Positions 8,274 to 15,680 of a stretch of DNA of 38,917 nt are shown here, piece after piece. Under the pieces are notes generated by a model. That model made no database searches. It saw only the letters and a program-made list of their open reading frames with translations, and was not told the DNA's origin. Origin of the DNA: Clostridiaceae bacterium (lineage in GTDB: Bacteria > Bacillota > Clostridia > Oscillospirales > QAMX01); NCBI GenBank assembly GCA_018384365.1, contig JAHAYX010000036.1:1-38917 (forward strand), given 5' to 3'. How positions within the stretch are numbered: the first letter of the stretch is position 1; every line of letters begins with the position of its first letter. Made by a program: the position numbers and the translations under genes.

Positions 8274-8349
8274 GCCTCTGTAGCTCAGTTGGTAGAGCAG
8301 GGGACTGAAAATCCCCGTGTCGGTGGTTCAATTCCGCCCGGAGGCACCA
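8274..8349 (+). tRNA. tRNA-Phe (anticodon GAA)
   Basis: The acceptor GCCTCTG pairs with CGGAGGC (one wobble), the anticodon stem GGGGA/TCCCC encloses a loop with GAA, and CCA is encoded. It begins 4 nt after tRNA-Asp. Confidence 0.97.
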
Positions 8350-8354
8350 ATTTT

Positions 8355-8430
8355 GCGGGTTTAGCTCATTTGGTAGAGCGCCACCTTGCCAAGGTGGAGG
8401 TAGCGAGTTCGAATCTCGTAACCCGCTCCA
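8355..8430 (+). tRNA. tRNA-Gly (anticodon GCC), copy 1
   Basis: The acceptor GCGGGTT pairs with AACCCGC, the anticodon loop contains GCC, and the T-loop is the normal TTCGAAT at 8408-8414. CCA is encoded. Confidence 0.97.
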
Positions 8431-8443
8431 TAATTTCATAAGT

Positions 8444-8463
8444 GCCTTTTGGAAACAAAAGGC
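8444..8463 (+). other. Hairpin between the two tRNA-Gly copies
   Basis: GCCTTTTG (8444-8451) pairs perfectly with CAAAAGGC (8456-8463) over a GAAA loop. It fills most of the 38-nt spacer, far longer than the 4-7 nt between the other tRNAs. It may guide processing; no T tail follows. Confidence 0.7.
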
Positions 8464-8468
8464 CAGAT

Positions 8469-8544
8469 GCGGGTTTAGCTCATTTGGTAGAGCGCCACCT
8501 TGCCAAGGTGGAGGTAGCGAGTCCGAATCTCGTAACCCGCTCCA
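8469..8544 (+). tRNA. tRNA-Gly (anticodon GCC), copy 2 with altered T-loop
   Basis: Compared with copy 1 the only difference I see is at 8523: the T-loop reads TCCGAAT where copy 1 has TTCGAAT. That base is position 55, the near-invariant U converted to pseudouridine. Acceptor, D-arm, anticodon GCC and CCA are all intact. It may be a working tRNA, a slow one, or one with a special use; see findings. Confidence 0.9.
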
Positions 8545-8576
8545 AAACCGGACATTTCTGAGATGTCCGGTTTTTT
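8545..8576 (+). terminator. Terminator of the tRNA array
   Basis: ACCGGACAT (8547-8555) pairs with ATGTCCGGT (8563-8571), followed by TTTTT. Confidence 0.95.
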
Positions 8577-8617
8577 GTTGCCGAACGAAATTTATCCGAT
8601 TCGCAGAAAGGGGAGTC

Positions 8618-9157
8618 ATGATTTTTTCAATAGAAAAGTTAACCCAACGCAATCAGGAGCTTTTACCGCATATGGAGCAAGCCTTTGATGTGATTGGCAA
8701 GGTTATACCAAACTATAACGGCCGTGAATGGACATTGACAGAAGTATTAGCGGACTTTACTGTCAGTAAAACCTACCCGGATGATATCTATGATTCAGCT
8801 GAATATGTAGAGAATGAGAATCAGGCAGCTTATGTTGCGATTGTGGATGAAAAATGTGTCGGCAGCATCCGCGTCTGTCGTCGCTGGAATGGCAACGCCT
8901 TCATAGAGGACCTGTCAGTCGACAGAGCGTATCGGCATTGTGGAATTGGCAAAGCGCTGATGGATGCCGCGTTTGAATGGTCAAGAGAAAAAGGATTGCA
9001 GGGCGTATCTTTGGAAACGCAGGATAATAATGTCTTGGCAATCCGATTCTATCTGAAATATGGGTTTCATTTGGGTGGAATTGATACAAACGTGTACACA
9101 GATCCAAATTGTGTCGGAGAAACCGCATTCTATTTTTATGCGGATAACAAGCTGTAA
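8618..9157 (+). CDS. GNAT acetyltransferase, streptothricin-acetyltransferase-like
   Basis: The 179-residue protein has a GNAT fold: IEDLSVDRAYRHCGIGKALM is motif A with the acetyl-CoA-binding R/Q-x-x-G-x-G/A pattern (here HCGIGKA), and LETQDNNVLAIRFYLKYGF is the motif B region. IGKVIPNYNGREWT near the N-terminus and the LETQDNN segment resemble Sat4/SatA-type streptothricin acetyltransferases as I remember them. The family assignment as GNAT is firm; the antibiotic substrate is inferred. A strong SD (GGGGAG) precedes the ATG. It is monocistronic, between the tRNA terminator and its own terminator, with no mobile-element genes nearby. Confidence 0.85.
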   Translation: MIFSIEKLTQRNQELLPHMEQAFDVIGKVIPNYNGREWTLTEVLADFTVSKTYPDDIYDSAEYVENENQAAYVAIVDEKCVGSIRVCRRWNGNAFIEDLSVDRAYRHCGIGKALMDAAFEWSREKGLQGVSLETQDNNVLAIRFYLKYGFHLGGIDTNVYTDPNCVGETAFYFYADNKL

Positions 9158-9169
9158 GTAAAACGAAGC

Positions 9170-9213
9170 AAACCCCTACAAGACAGTGTACAAATGTCTT
9201 GCAGGGGTTTAAT
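9170..9213 (+). terminator. Terminator after the streptothricin-acetyltransferase-like gene
   Basis: AAACCCCTACAAGACA (9170-9185) pairs with TGTCTTGCAGGGGTTT (9195-9210) with one mismatch and runs into AATTT. Confidence 0.85.
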
Positions 9214-9619
9214 TTGTTAATCCACTATTGGAATAGTCGTCACCCTGATTATCGCCGCGTGGAAAACTCATAGGCAGCAGAAAAACGGAAAGCCATCAAT
9301 CCGCCTTACTGCGTGATCCGGCTCTCTCAGGCGCGCAGAAAGCCCAGGAACGTAGGAAAACCGAAAACCTCCACGCCGTAAAAGACTTGGTATATCCGAT
9401 CTCACAGGTTTCTGGAAAGCGCTGTGCGGTAAGGTTTCTTTATTATAAATCGCCCCGCATGATTTCTTATCAAATATTCTGCGCACAAGACGAGGTCCTT
9501 GATCTGTGACCGGCTCTTGCATCGGCCGCCAGGCTACCAATTCTTGTGGCAAGACCGATTCTCACGCACAAAATCTGGCCTTTTCAGAACAAAAGGGCTT
9601 CAAAATTATGTAAACAAAT
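9214..9619. other. Gene-free stretch
   Basis: No reading frame here has an SD or recognisable protein sequence. A weak hairpin, CCTTTT (9579-9584) with AAAAGG (9591-9596), lies just past the 3' end of the Xer gene on the minus strand and may be its terminator. I see nothing else. Confidence 0.5.
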
Positions 9620-10630
9620 TTATTTTTCATTTTCGGGCGGTTTTATATTGCTGAGAGGATTCGATTGCACGGCATCCTTGATAGCAACATTTTCAATATG
9701 GGTATAGATCATCGTCGTGTTGACCTGCTCGTGACCAAGGAATTCCTGCAAAGTGCGAATGTCCACGCCATTCTGATACATCAGTGTGGCGGCTGTATGG
9801 CGCAGCTTATGGGCGGAGCATTCTTTGTAAGACAGACCCGCGCGGTCGAGATATTTATTGACAATCATCTTCACGGTCTGCACGCTGATCCGGTTGCGAT
9901 TCCGGCTGGTAAACAGTGCGTTCTGATCGCGGATACTCTCAGGTTCAATCCGATGGGGCAGATAGGCCTGAATTGCGTTGATTACCGCGTCGTTCATATA
10001 AATCATGCGCTGTTTATTGCCCTTGCCGGTGACACGCATAACCGTATCCATGATATCGTTCAGATTCAGGCCGGCCAATTCCGAAACACGCAGTCCACAG
10101 TTCAAAAAAATGGTCAAAATACAATAATCGCGTGCCTGATACGGGCCGTCAACTGCGGAAAGCAGCTGCATGCACTCATCCAGCGTCAGATATTTCGGGA
10201 GCTGTTTTTTGGCTTTCGGCACCTCCAATTCGGCGGCCAGATTCTCATCAATCAAATGCTCACGGCTGTACAGATACTTAAAAAATGCGCGCAGAGCCGC
10301 AATTTTGCGGGCACGCGCCGCCGCCTCATCGCCGTACTCGGTCGTGGGGCTTTTGTGATATTTCGGACGGTCTTCACGCAGGAAAACCAGAAAATCGTAT
10401 AAATCAGATAGTGTTACCGTCCGGATCAGCTCAATGGAAACGTCCGATATTCCAATATCTTCAAAAGCAGCGTTGGGATCTGCCAGCCCGCGCTTCACCT
10501 TCAAGAACCGAAAAAATGTTCTTAAATCCAGATAATACTCATGGATCGTCGTGGAAGACAAGCCGCGCACCGCATTCAAATAGGTGAAAAAGGAGGAAAG
10601 GATCTGGGGTACATCCTGAGGGTTGTTCAT
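9620..10630 (-). CDS. Tyrosine recombinase, XerC/XerD-like
   Basis: The 336-residue protein has an N-terminal SAM-like core-binding domain and a C-terminal catalytic domain. Catalytic residues can be placed: Arg in NCGLRVSELAGL, Lys in the GKGNKQR hairpin, HKLRH (His and second Arg), the GHEQ histidine, and the nucleophilic Tyr in TMIYTHI. It is somewhat longer than XerC/XerD (about 300 residues). Start at ATG 10630, with GAGG about 9 nt upstream; the frame is open to 10768. A clear XerD lies at 19057-19938, so this may be the XerC partner, but no phage genes support an integrase role. Upstream lie two promoters and a dif-like dyad. Confidence 0.9.
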   Translation of the reverse strand: MNNPQDVPQILSSFFTYLNAVRGLSSTTIHEYYLDLRTFFRFLKVKRGLADPNAAFEDIGISDVSIELIRTVTLSDLYDFLVFLREDRPKYHKSPTTEYGDEAAARARKIAALRAFFKYLYSREHLIDENLAAELEVPKAKKQLPKYLTLDECMQLLSAVDGPYQARDYCILTIFLNCGLRVSELAGLNLNDIMDTVMRVTGKGNKQRMIYMNDAVINAIQAYLPHRIEPESIRDQNALFTSRNRNRISVQTVKMIVNKYLDRAGLSYKECSAHKLRHTAATLMYQNGVDIRTLQEFLGHEQVNTTMIYTHIENVAIKDAVQSNPLSNIKPPENEK

Positions 10631-10801
10631 AAGAAAAGCCTCTTTTCTAAAAGGAATTCGCCGTCTGAAACCGTCGTGGTTCATATCAGCGTATGTTTTC
10701 CGCAGACTTGCACGGAACACGGAGATAAAGAATAAAAATTTGATCACATTTTGCAAGAAGAGAATCACAATTCAGCGTTAAAAAAAAGGAATACAGGAAC
10801 A

Positions 10802-10830
10802 ATTATAGCGTAAAACTCGTAAAAGCACAA
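10802..10830 (-). promoter_or_regulatory. Proximal promoter of the Xer recombinase
   Basis: On the minus strand TTGTGC (10825-10830) and TATAAT (10802-10807) are 17 nt apart. The -35 is weak and the -10 perfect. Confidence 0.6.
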
Positions 10831-10893
10831 GTCTGACACAAAACCGGAAGCATTTGCCGGAATACCGTCAAACTCATCTACCGAACCGATTAA

Positions 10894-10901
10894 CCTCCTC
10901 C
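10894..10901 (-). promoter_or_regulatory. Orphan strong Shine-Dalgarno sequence
   Basis: GGAGGAGG on the minus strand directly follows the dyad. No ATG, GTG or TTG lies at 5-12 nt; the first ATG is 16 nt away and opens a 24-codon frame ending near 10806. It may serve a leader peptide or be left over from a lost gene. Confidence 0.4.
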
Positions 10902-10933
10902 GAACTATACAAAATCTTTATTTTGTATAGTTC
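10902..10933. repeat. Perfect 32-bp dyad with 11-6-11 dif-like core
   Basis: GAACTATACAAAAT (10902-10915) and ATTTTGTATAGTTC (10920-10933) are exact inverted copies around CTTT. Read as a recombination core it is ACTATACAAAA, six central bases TCTTTA, then TTTTGTATAGT (10904-10931). It starts just after a consensus -10 on the minus strand, so it must also form an mRNA hairpin or an operator at the start site. Confidence 0.85.
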
Positions 10934-10962
10934 ATTATATGCTCTTTTTTCCCGTATGTCAA
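10934..10962 (-). promoter_or_regulatory. Distal consensus promoter towards the Xer recombinase
   Basis: On the minus strand TTGACA (10957-10962) and TATAAT (10934-10939) are separated by 17 nt, a perfect SigA promoter. The dyad follows directly. Confidence 0.9.
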
Positions 10963-11028
10963 GTGTAAATCAGTCGAATTATCGCCGCATTCCCCATGTG
11001 GTTATCACAAAACGGCGTCCTTCTGCCT

Positions 11029-11823
11029 TTATACTTCCTCTATTATTGGTATCGCCGAACCGATATCAAAAACCGGTTTGCTGCTGAGAATACAGGAATG
11101 CATTTGATGTTTTTTCAGAAATGCCAGAATCTGATCATAATCTGGATGCGCATTCAACCGACCAGTAAAAGCCACTGTATCGTTTGAAATCTTAAACGAT
11201 GCTCCGCCGATAAATCCGGTGTCATAGCCCGGTAACTCAATATATCCGGGACGTATCAGCAAAACGTCCACGCCGCAGTCACGCAGTGCTTTGGCTATTC
11301 CGGTATCTGATGTAATGACCGCATTTTGACTGATTACACAAACAGAACATCTGGAAAAGCCTTGTTTCACGAAAACCGGCTGATATTCCAGAGAAATTAT
11401 TGCCTTTTTCAGAGCATTATCCAGGCATTTTGGGTTGAAAACAGCCAATTTTCCAAATAAAAGCACATTGTAAGCAGCACACGCCGGATAGTCCGGAGAA
11501 AGCACCGATTCTCCTCTCCGGACTGATATGCCAAGTTCGACAAGTTTTCCCGCTTTACACCATGTGTTGTCAATTTTCTGTTTGTAAGGCTCTTTTCCTT
11601 TACAGGATTCGACAGGAGCTTCTACAAAAATATCCCTGTAAAGGTGCACAACTTGCATATCTGCATGAGAGGCAACCGGGGCATCCAGACACGGTGAACT
11701 GCTTACCCCCACTGCCTCAATTCCCAGCCTGTCAAGCCGCAGTGTATCCAGATAAATCTCCCCTGCCAGGACCATTTTCACCTTGCCTTCCGGCAAATTC
11801 GGTTTTTCAACAAATCGGTACAT
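11029..11823 (-). CDS. DUF6873-like conserved clostridial protein
   Basis: The 264-residue protein contains PNLPEGKVKMVLAGEIYLD, LGIEAVGVSS, ASHADMQVVHL, a QGFSRCSVCVIS segment, DCGVDVLLIRPG and FIGGASFK. This order of motifs matches what I recall of the DUF6873 (GME-fold, amidinotransferase-like) clostridial proteins; the reaction is unknown. ATG at 11823 is chosen because AAGAG lies 6 nt upstream and the family-like sequence begins there; the frame is open to 11916. A terminator separates it from the upstream ABC genes. No own promoter is obvious. Confidence 0.7.
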   Translation of the reverse strand: MYRFVEKPNLPEGKVKMVLAGEIYLDTLRLDRLGIEAVGVSSSPCLDAPVASHADMQVVHLYRDIFVEAPVESCKGKEPYKQKIDNTWCKAGKLVELGISVRRGESVLSPDYPACAAYNVLLFGKLAVFNPKCLDNALKKAIISLEYQPVFVKQGFSRCSVCVISQNAVITSDTGIAKALRDCGVDVLLIRPGYIELPGYDTGFIGGASFKISNDTVAFTGRLNAHPDYDQILAFLKKHQMHSCILSSKPVFDIGSAIPIIEEV

Positions 11824-11860
11824 AGAAAACTCTTTTCCTTCAGAATTACCGGCAAACGCT

Positions 11861-11913
11861 AAAAAAAGCGAAGATACATTGTTGTTATCATAACACACTG
11901 TATCTTCGCTTTT
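11861..11913 (-). terminator. Terminator of the MFP-permease operon
   Basis: On the minus strand AAAAGCGAAGATACA (11899-11913) pairs with TGTATCTTCGCTTTT (11864-11878) and continues in T. The loop contains a further small inverted repeat. Confidence 0.9.
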
Positions 11914-11917
11914 CAAC

Positions 11918-13111
11918 CTATTCCCGATTCAAGGCATTGATTGGATCCAAATGGGCTGCTTTGATTGCAGGAACCGTTCCAGATACAATTCCGCAGAGGC
12001 AGGAAATGCACAGCGCCAGAGCGATCTCCCCCGCCCCTGCTGCGCAGGAAACACCAATTCTGTTCCCGATTACCGCAGCGCCCCACACTCCCAGTATGCA
12101 GCCGGAAAGACCGCCCAGCAAACAGGTCAGAATCGCTTCCAGCAGCACATTCCGCACGATATCTCCCGGAATGGCGCCTACGGCCAGGTAGATTCCAATT
12201 TCCCGCCGCCGCTCCTCAATTCCGGCCAGCATGGCATTCATAACGCCGACACCTGCCACAATCAGAGAAATCCCGCCGATAGCCGTCACAAGAAGTTTGA
12301 TCAGACGCACAATACCCTTCACACGCTCCAGGTATCCGGTGATGTTTTCGGCGACAAACGTTCCTTCTCCCGCGTGAATTCGCGACAGATACTGTTCAGA
12401 AGCGCTCGCAACTACTCCCGGGTCAGCATCCTCCCGGCAACGGATGGCGATCTGATCTACGCCGTATTCGTCGATATTTTCATTCATTGTCGTATAGGGA
12501 ATGTAGAGAAACGTTCCGATTTTCCCGCCTGCAAGGGCATTCAGGGCCTCTGTCTGTGAAGCAATTACGCCAATAATTTCGTAGTTTTCCCAGCTGTCCG
12601 CCAGACAGATCCGAACAGTTTTGCCAACAACATTGGTACGCCGGTATGTTGAAAAGGCATATTTGTCATCAACGATTGCCACCCGTGCATTTGACGCAAT
12701 ATCGGATCCGGTGATTTCTCTGCCATGCAGCAGTCTGACGCCCATCGTTTCAATCATGTGTTCTCCGATACCCCAAATAACCGCATCACTGCTGTTTTTC
12801 AGCAGTCTGCCAGAACCGTATTTCAGTTTGAATGGCATTGTGCTGCTGACACCTGCCACATTTTTCTCTAAAAAATCCGTGTAATCCGGGTCCAGTACGG
12901 AGTCTTTGGTTTCCTCCAACCGTATACTGAGTCCATCGATCCCTAACTTGCCCAGTTCCGTTTCCGCAGCCGTATAGGCGCCGTTTCCAACAGCCGAAAT
13001 TAACAGGAGCGATGCCACGCCGATTGCAACAGCTATGGAGGAAAGCAGCGTTTTTCTGCCATTTCTCCAGGTATTTTTCACAGAAATCAGCAAAATATCT
13101 CTTGTTTTCAA
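11918..13111 (-). CDS. ABC transporter permease, MacB/FtsX type
   Basis: The 397-residue membrane protein has the MacB layout: a first transmembrane segment (about residues 20-42, SIAVAIGVASLLLISAVG), a long extracytoplasmic periplasmic-core-like domain (about 45-270), then three C-terminal transmembrane helices of the FtsX domain. The cytoplasmic coupling helix is seen in EERRREIGIYLAVGA. The start is TTG at 13111, overlapping the stop of the fusion protein (TTGA). It would export a small molecule or peptide, or act as a mechanotransmitter, together with the fusion protein. No ATP-binding gene is adjacent, although the family needs one. Confidence 0.88.
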   Translation of the reverse strand: MKTRDILLISVKNTWRNGRKTLLSSIAVAIGVASLLLISAVGNGAYTAAETELGKLGIDGLSIRLEETKDSVLDPDYTDFLEKNVAGVSSTMPFKLKYGSGRLLKNSSDAVIWGIGEHMIETMGVRLLHGREITGSDIASNARVAIVDDKYAFSTYRRTNVVGKTVRICLADSWENYEIIGVIASQTEALNALAGGKIGTFLYIPYTTMNENIDEYGVDQIAIRCREDADPGVVASASEQYLSRIHAGEGTFVAENITGYLERVKGIVRLIKLLVTAIGGISLIVAGVGVMNAMLAGIEERRREIGIYLAVGAIPGDIVRNVLLEAILTCLLGGLSGCILGVWGAAVIGNRIGVSCAAGAGEIALALCISCLCGIVSGTVPAIKAAHLDPINALNRE

Positions 13112-14106
13112 TCTACCGCCGCCTTTACAGCTTCCCCGTCCAGCAAGGCACGGTCAGTTTTCAATACGACAAACTCCCCCTTTTGCAGACCCGAGGTAAC
13201 CTCAACAGAGGACTCCAGTTCTGCTCCGGTTTCAATAAAACGCTGCTTTACCATGCCGTTTTCATAGACAAATACGTATTCCCGGTTTTTTGCGTCCTGA
13301 TCAACCGACTCATAGGGAACCGTGACCGCGTCGTTGTGCCGCTGTGTATAAATCTCAATGCGCGCATTGAAGCCCGCGCGGAGGGCCTCATCCGGATCGT
13401 CAATGCCAATCAGGACATCAACAACCGTTTCGCCCTTCCCGTTCAACGTCTGCACCGTGGTGGCATAGGGCATGACAAGTTCCACCGTACCGGAATAACT
13501 CCTGTCCCGAAAGGCTTCCCCCGTGATCTTGCACGCCATACCCGTTTGGATATCCTGAATATAGATTTCCGGAACAGAAGCCCGGATTTTCAGATTTTCC
13601 GGATCGGATACAGAGGCACAAAGCGTTCCCGCTGCGTGCGATGTGTCAGATTTGACCGGCAAATCCGACACGACACCGTCAATCGGGCTCCGGATCTGAA
13701 TCACGCCGTCTTCCGCGCGGCAATATACAGCCTGGGAACTGCTTTTTTCCATGCCGTAAAGCTCTTGAAACACTGCAATTGCGTCGTTTCCGAATTCCGG
13801 GAAAGAATTCTCTGCCGCCGTCTCCGCGCGCGCCGTCAGAAGCAGATCTCCGGCTTTTACATGGTTGCCAATTTCCGCATATACGCCGGTTACATAGGCC
13901 GGTTCTGCAAAATAGAACTCATGCAGGCTTTCATTGCACACAGATCCTTTAAAATAGACACTCAGCAAGATATCCGATGCCTCCGCCTTCGTCACCGTGA
14001 CCGATGGACGCAGCATCTGCCGCCGGGCCGGACTCTTCCACCACATTCCCATAAGTATCAGCAAAACGCAAAACAACAGCAGGCAATATTTTCTCTTCTT
14101 GCGCAT
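13108..14106 (-). CDS. HlyD/MacA-type membrane-fusion protein
   Basis: The 332-residue protein has an N-terminal transmembrane anchor (about residues 6-25, CLLLFCVLLILMGMWW). A split lipoyl/barrel-sandwich domain follows (AYVTGVYAEIGNHVKAGDLLLT and IQIRSPIDGVVSDLPVKSD), then a beta-barrel region with GFNARIEIYT. This is the adaptor of MacAB-type ABC exporters. The helical hairpin between the lipoyl halves is short, as in Gram-positive members. GGGAGG lies 9 nt before the ATG. It is the first gene of a two-gene operon with the permease. The upstream region carries dyads with GTAAAG arms that could be operators. Confidence 0.88.
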   Translation of the reverse strand: MRKKRKYCLLLFCVLLILMGMWWKSPARRQMLRPSVTVTKAEASDILLSVYFKGSVCNESLHEFYFAEPAYVTGVYAEIGNHVKAGDLLLTARAETAAENSFPEFGNDAIAVFQELYGMEKSSSQAVYCRAEDGVIQIRSPIDGVVSDLPVKSDTSHAAGTLCASVSDPENLKIRASVPEIYIQDIQTGMACKITGEAFRDRSYSGTVELVMPYATTVQTLNGKGETVVDVLIGIDDPDEALRAGFNARIEIYTQRHNDAVTVPYESVDQDAKNREYVFVYENGMVKQRFIETGAELESSVEVTSGLQKGEFVVLKTDRALLDGEAVKAAVD

Positions 14107-14174
14107 ATCCCAAATCCTCCCGCATTTTCTGCTTCTATTTTTGTACTTTTTCCGCAGAATATACCGGGAAGGCT

Positions 14175-14236
14175 AAAAAATCAGGAACAGCAACGGTGTA
14201 AAGCTACTTTACCTTACACCGTTGCTGTCCCTGATT
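14175..14236 (-). terminator. Terminator of the cwlD-radA operon
   Basis: On the minus strand the arm 14214-14236 pairs with 14179-14201 over about 23 bp with one mismatch, followed by TTTTTT (14175-14180 on the minus strand). The loop is 12 nt and includes CTACTTTAC on the plus strand. Confidence 0.9.
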
Positions 14237-14271
14237 GTATGAAATTGTCATGTAAAGTAAGATTACTTTAC
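14198..14271. repeat. Two GTAAAG dyads upstream of the fusion-protein gene
   Basis: GTAAAG-CTA-CTTTAC at 14198-14212 and GTAAAGTAA-GA-TTACTTTAC at 14252-14271. The first is embedded in the radA terminator loop region. The repeated half-site suggests a protein-binding site rather than only terminator structure. The regulator is unknown. Confidence 0.5.
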
Positions 14272-14300
14272 GATATGTCAAAAGCAGTCAAAATGCGGCT

Positions 14301-15665
14301 TTACCTGGCAAGGCACAGTTCGATTGCCTCCGCCACCGTGCGCACCGGATACAGTTCCAGACCATCCGGAACCACGATCCCCTTCGCGCTTGCAAACGGG
14401 AGCATACATTTTTTGAAACCAATGCGCCTGATTTCATTGATTCGCTGCTGTGCGCTGTTAACGGCTCTCAATTCGCCTGTAAGACCCACTTCTCCAAAGC
14501 ATACCAATTCCTCGTCTATGGCCCGGTCACGCATTCCTGAGGCAATAGAGAGGATTGCAGGCAAATCTGCTGCCGGTTCCGCAATGCGAAGCCCGCCCGT
14601 CACATTCATATATGAATCACAACCGCTCAGCATCAGCCCCGCACGTTTTTCCAGAACCGCCATCAACAGCATAGCCCGGTTATAGTCAAACCCGACCACC
14701 ATGCGGCGGGGCGCGGAAAAGGTTGCCGTTGTGACAATGGATTGGATTTCCGCTAGAATGGGGCGTGAGCCCTCCATAATGCAGGAAATACAGCTCCCGG
14801 AAGATCCTCTGGGGCGTCCGGAAAGCAGCGCCTCGGAGGGATTCGGCACCTGACACAGCCCCGAATCGCGCATTTCAAACACGCCAATTTCATCGGTAGA
14901 GCCATAACGGTTTTTAACCGCACGCAGAATACGATAGCTCAAGTGACGTTCACCCTCAAAATACACGACGCAGTCCACCATGTGCTCCAGCATTTTGGGA
15001 CCTGCCAGCGTCCCTTCTTTGGTAACATGGCCGACCAGGAAAATCGTCACGCCGCGCTCCTTCGCGCAGCGCATCAGGGTCTGTGCACTTTCCCGGATCT
15101 GTCCGACGCTGCCGGGCGCGCTGTCCACATTTCCGCAGAACACGGTCTGAATAGAGTCTATAATCACAAGTTCCGGCGAGATTTTGTCGATTGCTTCAAC
15201 GATATCCTCCACTCTGGTCTGGGCATACATATAGAGATTCGGCTCATTCACACCCAACCGATTAGCGCGCAGCTTCAGCTGACGCGCGGATTCCTCACCG
15301 GAGACATACAGAACCGTATGTTCCCGGCTCATAGAGCCGCAGATCTGGAGCAGCAGCGTAGATTTACCAACGCCCGGTTCGCCGCCCACCAGGACAAAAG
15401 AGCCCAGGACGGCTCCCCCGCCCAGAACGCGGTCGAGTTCCTCCATGCCGGTCGAAAGCCGTTCTTCGTCATGGATATCGATCTCCGTGATGCGTTCGGG
15501 CTGCGTATCACTGCGTTTCAGACTGGGACGGGCGGGCTGCTTTTCCGGCTCCACCGGCGTAAACTCAGCAAAGGAGTTCCAGGTGCCGCAGTGCGGGCAT
15601 TTCCCCATCCATTTGGGCGATTCATATCCACATTCCGAGCAGCAAAAAACGGTTTTTGACTTCAT
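14301..15665 (-). CDS. radA: DNA repair protein RadA
   Basis: The 454-residue RecA-related branch-migration ATPase has a four-cysteine zinc finger at the N-terminus (CSECGYESPKWMGKCPHCG). Walker A is GGEPGVGKSTLL and Walker B-like VIIDSIQTV; the RadA-specific KNRYGSTDEIG is present, and a C-terminal Lon-like domain contains GLTGELRAV. Length is standard. It starts 15 nt after cwlD and ends the operon before a strong terminator. It takes part in recombination intermediate processing. Confidence 0.97.
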   Translation of the reverse strand: MKSKTVFCCSECGYESPKWMGKCPHCGTWNSFAEFTPVEPEKQPARPSLKRSDTQPERITEIDIHDEERLSTGMEELDRVLGGGAVLGSFVLVGGEPGVGKSTLLLQICGSMSREHTVLYVSGEESARQLKLRANRLGVNEPNLYMYAQTRVEDIVEAIDKISPELVIIDSIQTVFCGNVDSAPGSVGQIRESAQTLMRCAKERGVTIFLVGHVTKEGTLAGPKMLEHMVDCVVYFEGERHLSYRILRAVKNRYGSTDEIGVFEMRDSGLCQVPNPSEALLSGRPRGSSGSCISCIMEGSRPILAEIQSIVTTATFSAPRRMVVGFDYNRAMLLMAVLEKRAGLMLSGCDSYMNVTGGLRIAEPAADLPAILSIASGMRDRAIDEELVCFGEVGLTGELRAVNSAQQRINEIRRIGFKKCMLPFASAKGIVVPDGLELYPVRTVAEAIELCLAR

Positions 15666-15680
15666 GTTTTCCTCCTCTAT

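Noticed and set aside
8208-8652. Open frames running through the tRNA array on both strands
   Set aside because: They are by-products of tRNA sequence; the cloverleaf structures are unambiguous.
9268-9552. A 94-codon minus-strand frame in the gene-free stretch
   Set aside because: No SD, no family resemblance, and atypical composition.
9620-10630. Prophage or integrative-element integrase
   Set aside because: The recombinase is Xer-like and no excisionase, phage, conjugation genes or direct-repeat attachment sites lie nearby.
13012-14685. A 557-codon plus-strand frame across the fusion protein and radA
   Set aside because: It runs antisense to two well-supported genes and through a terminator, with no SD or recognisable domain.
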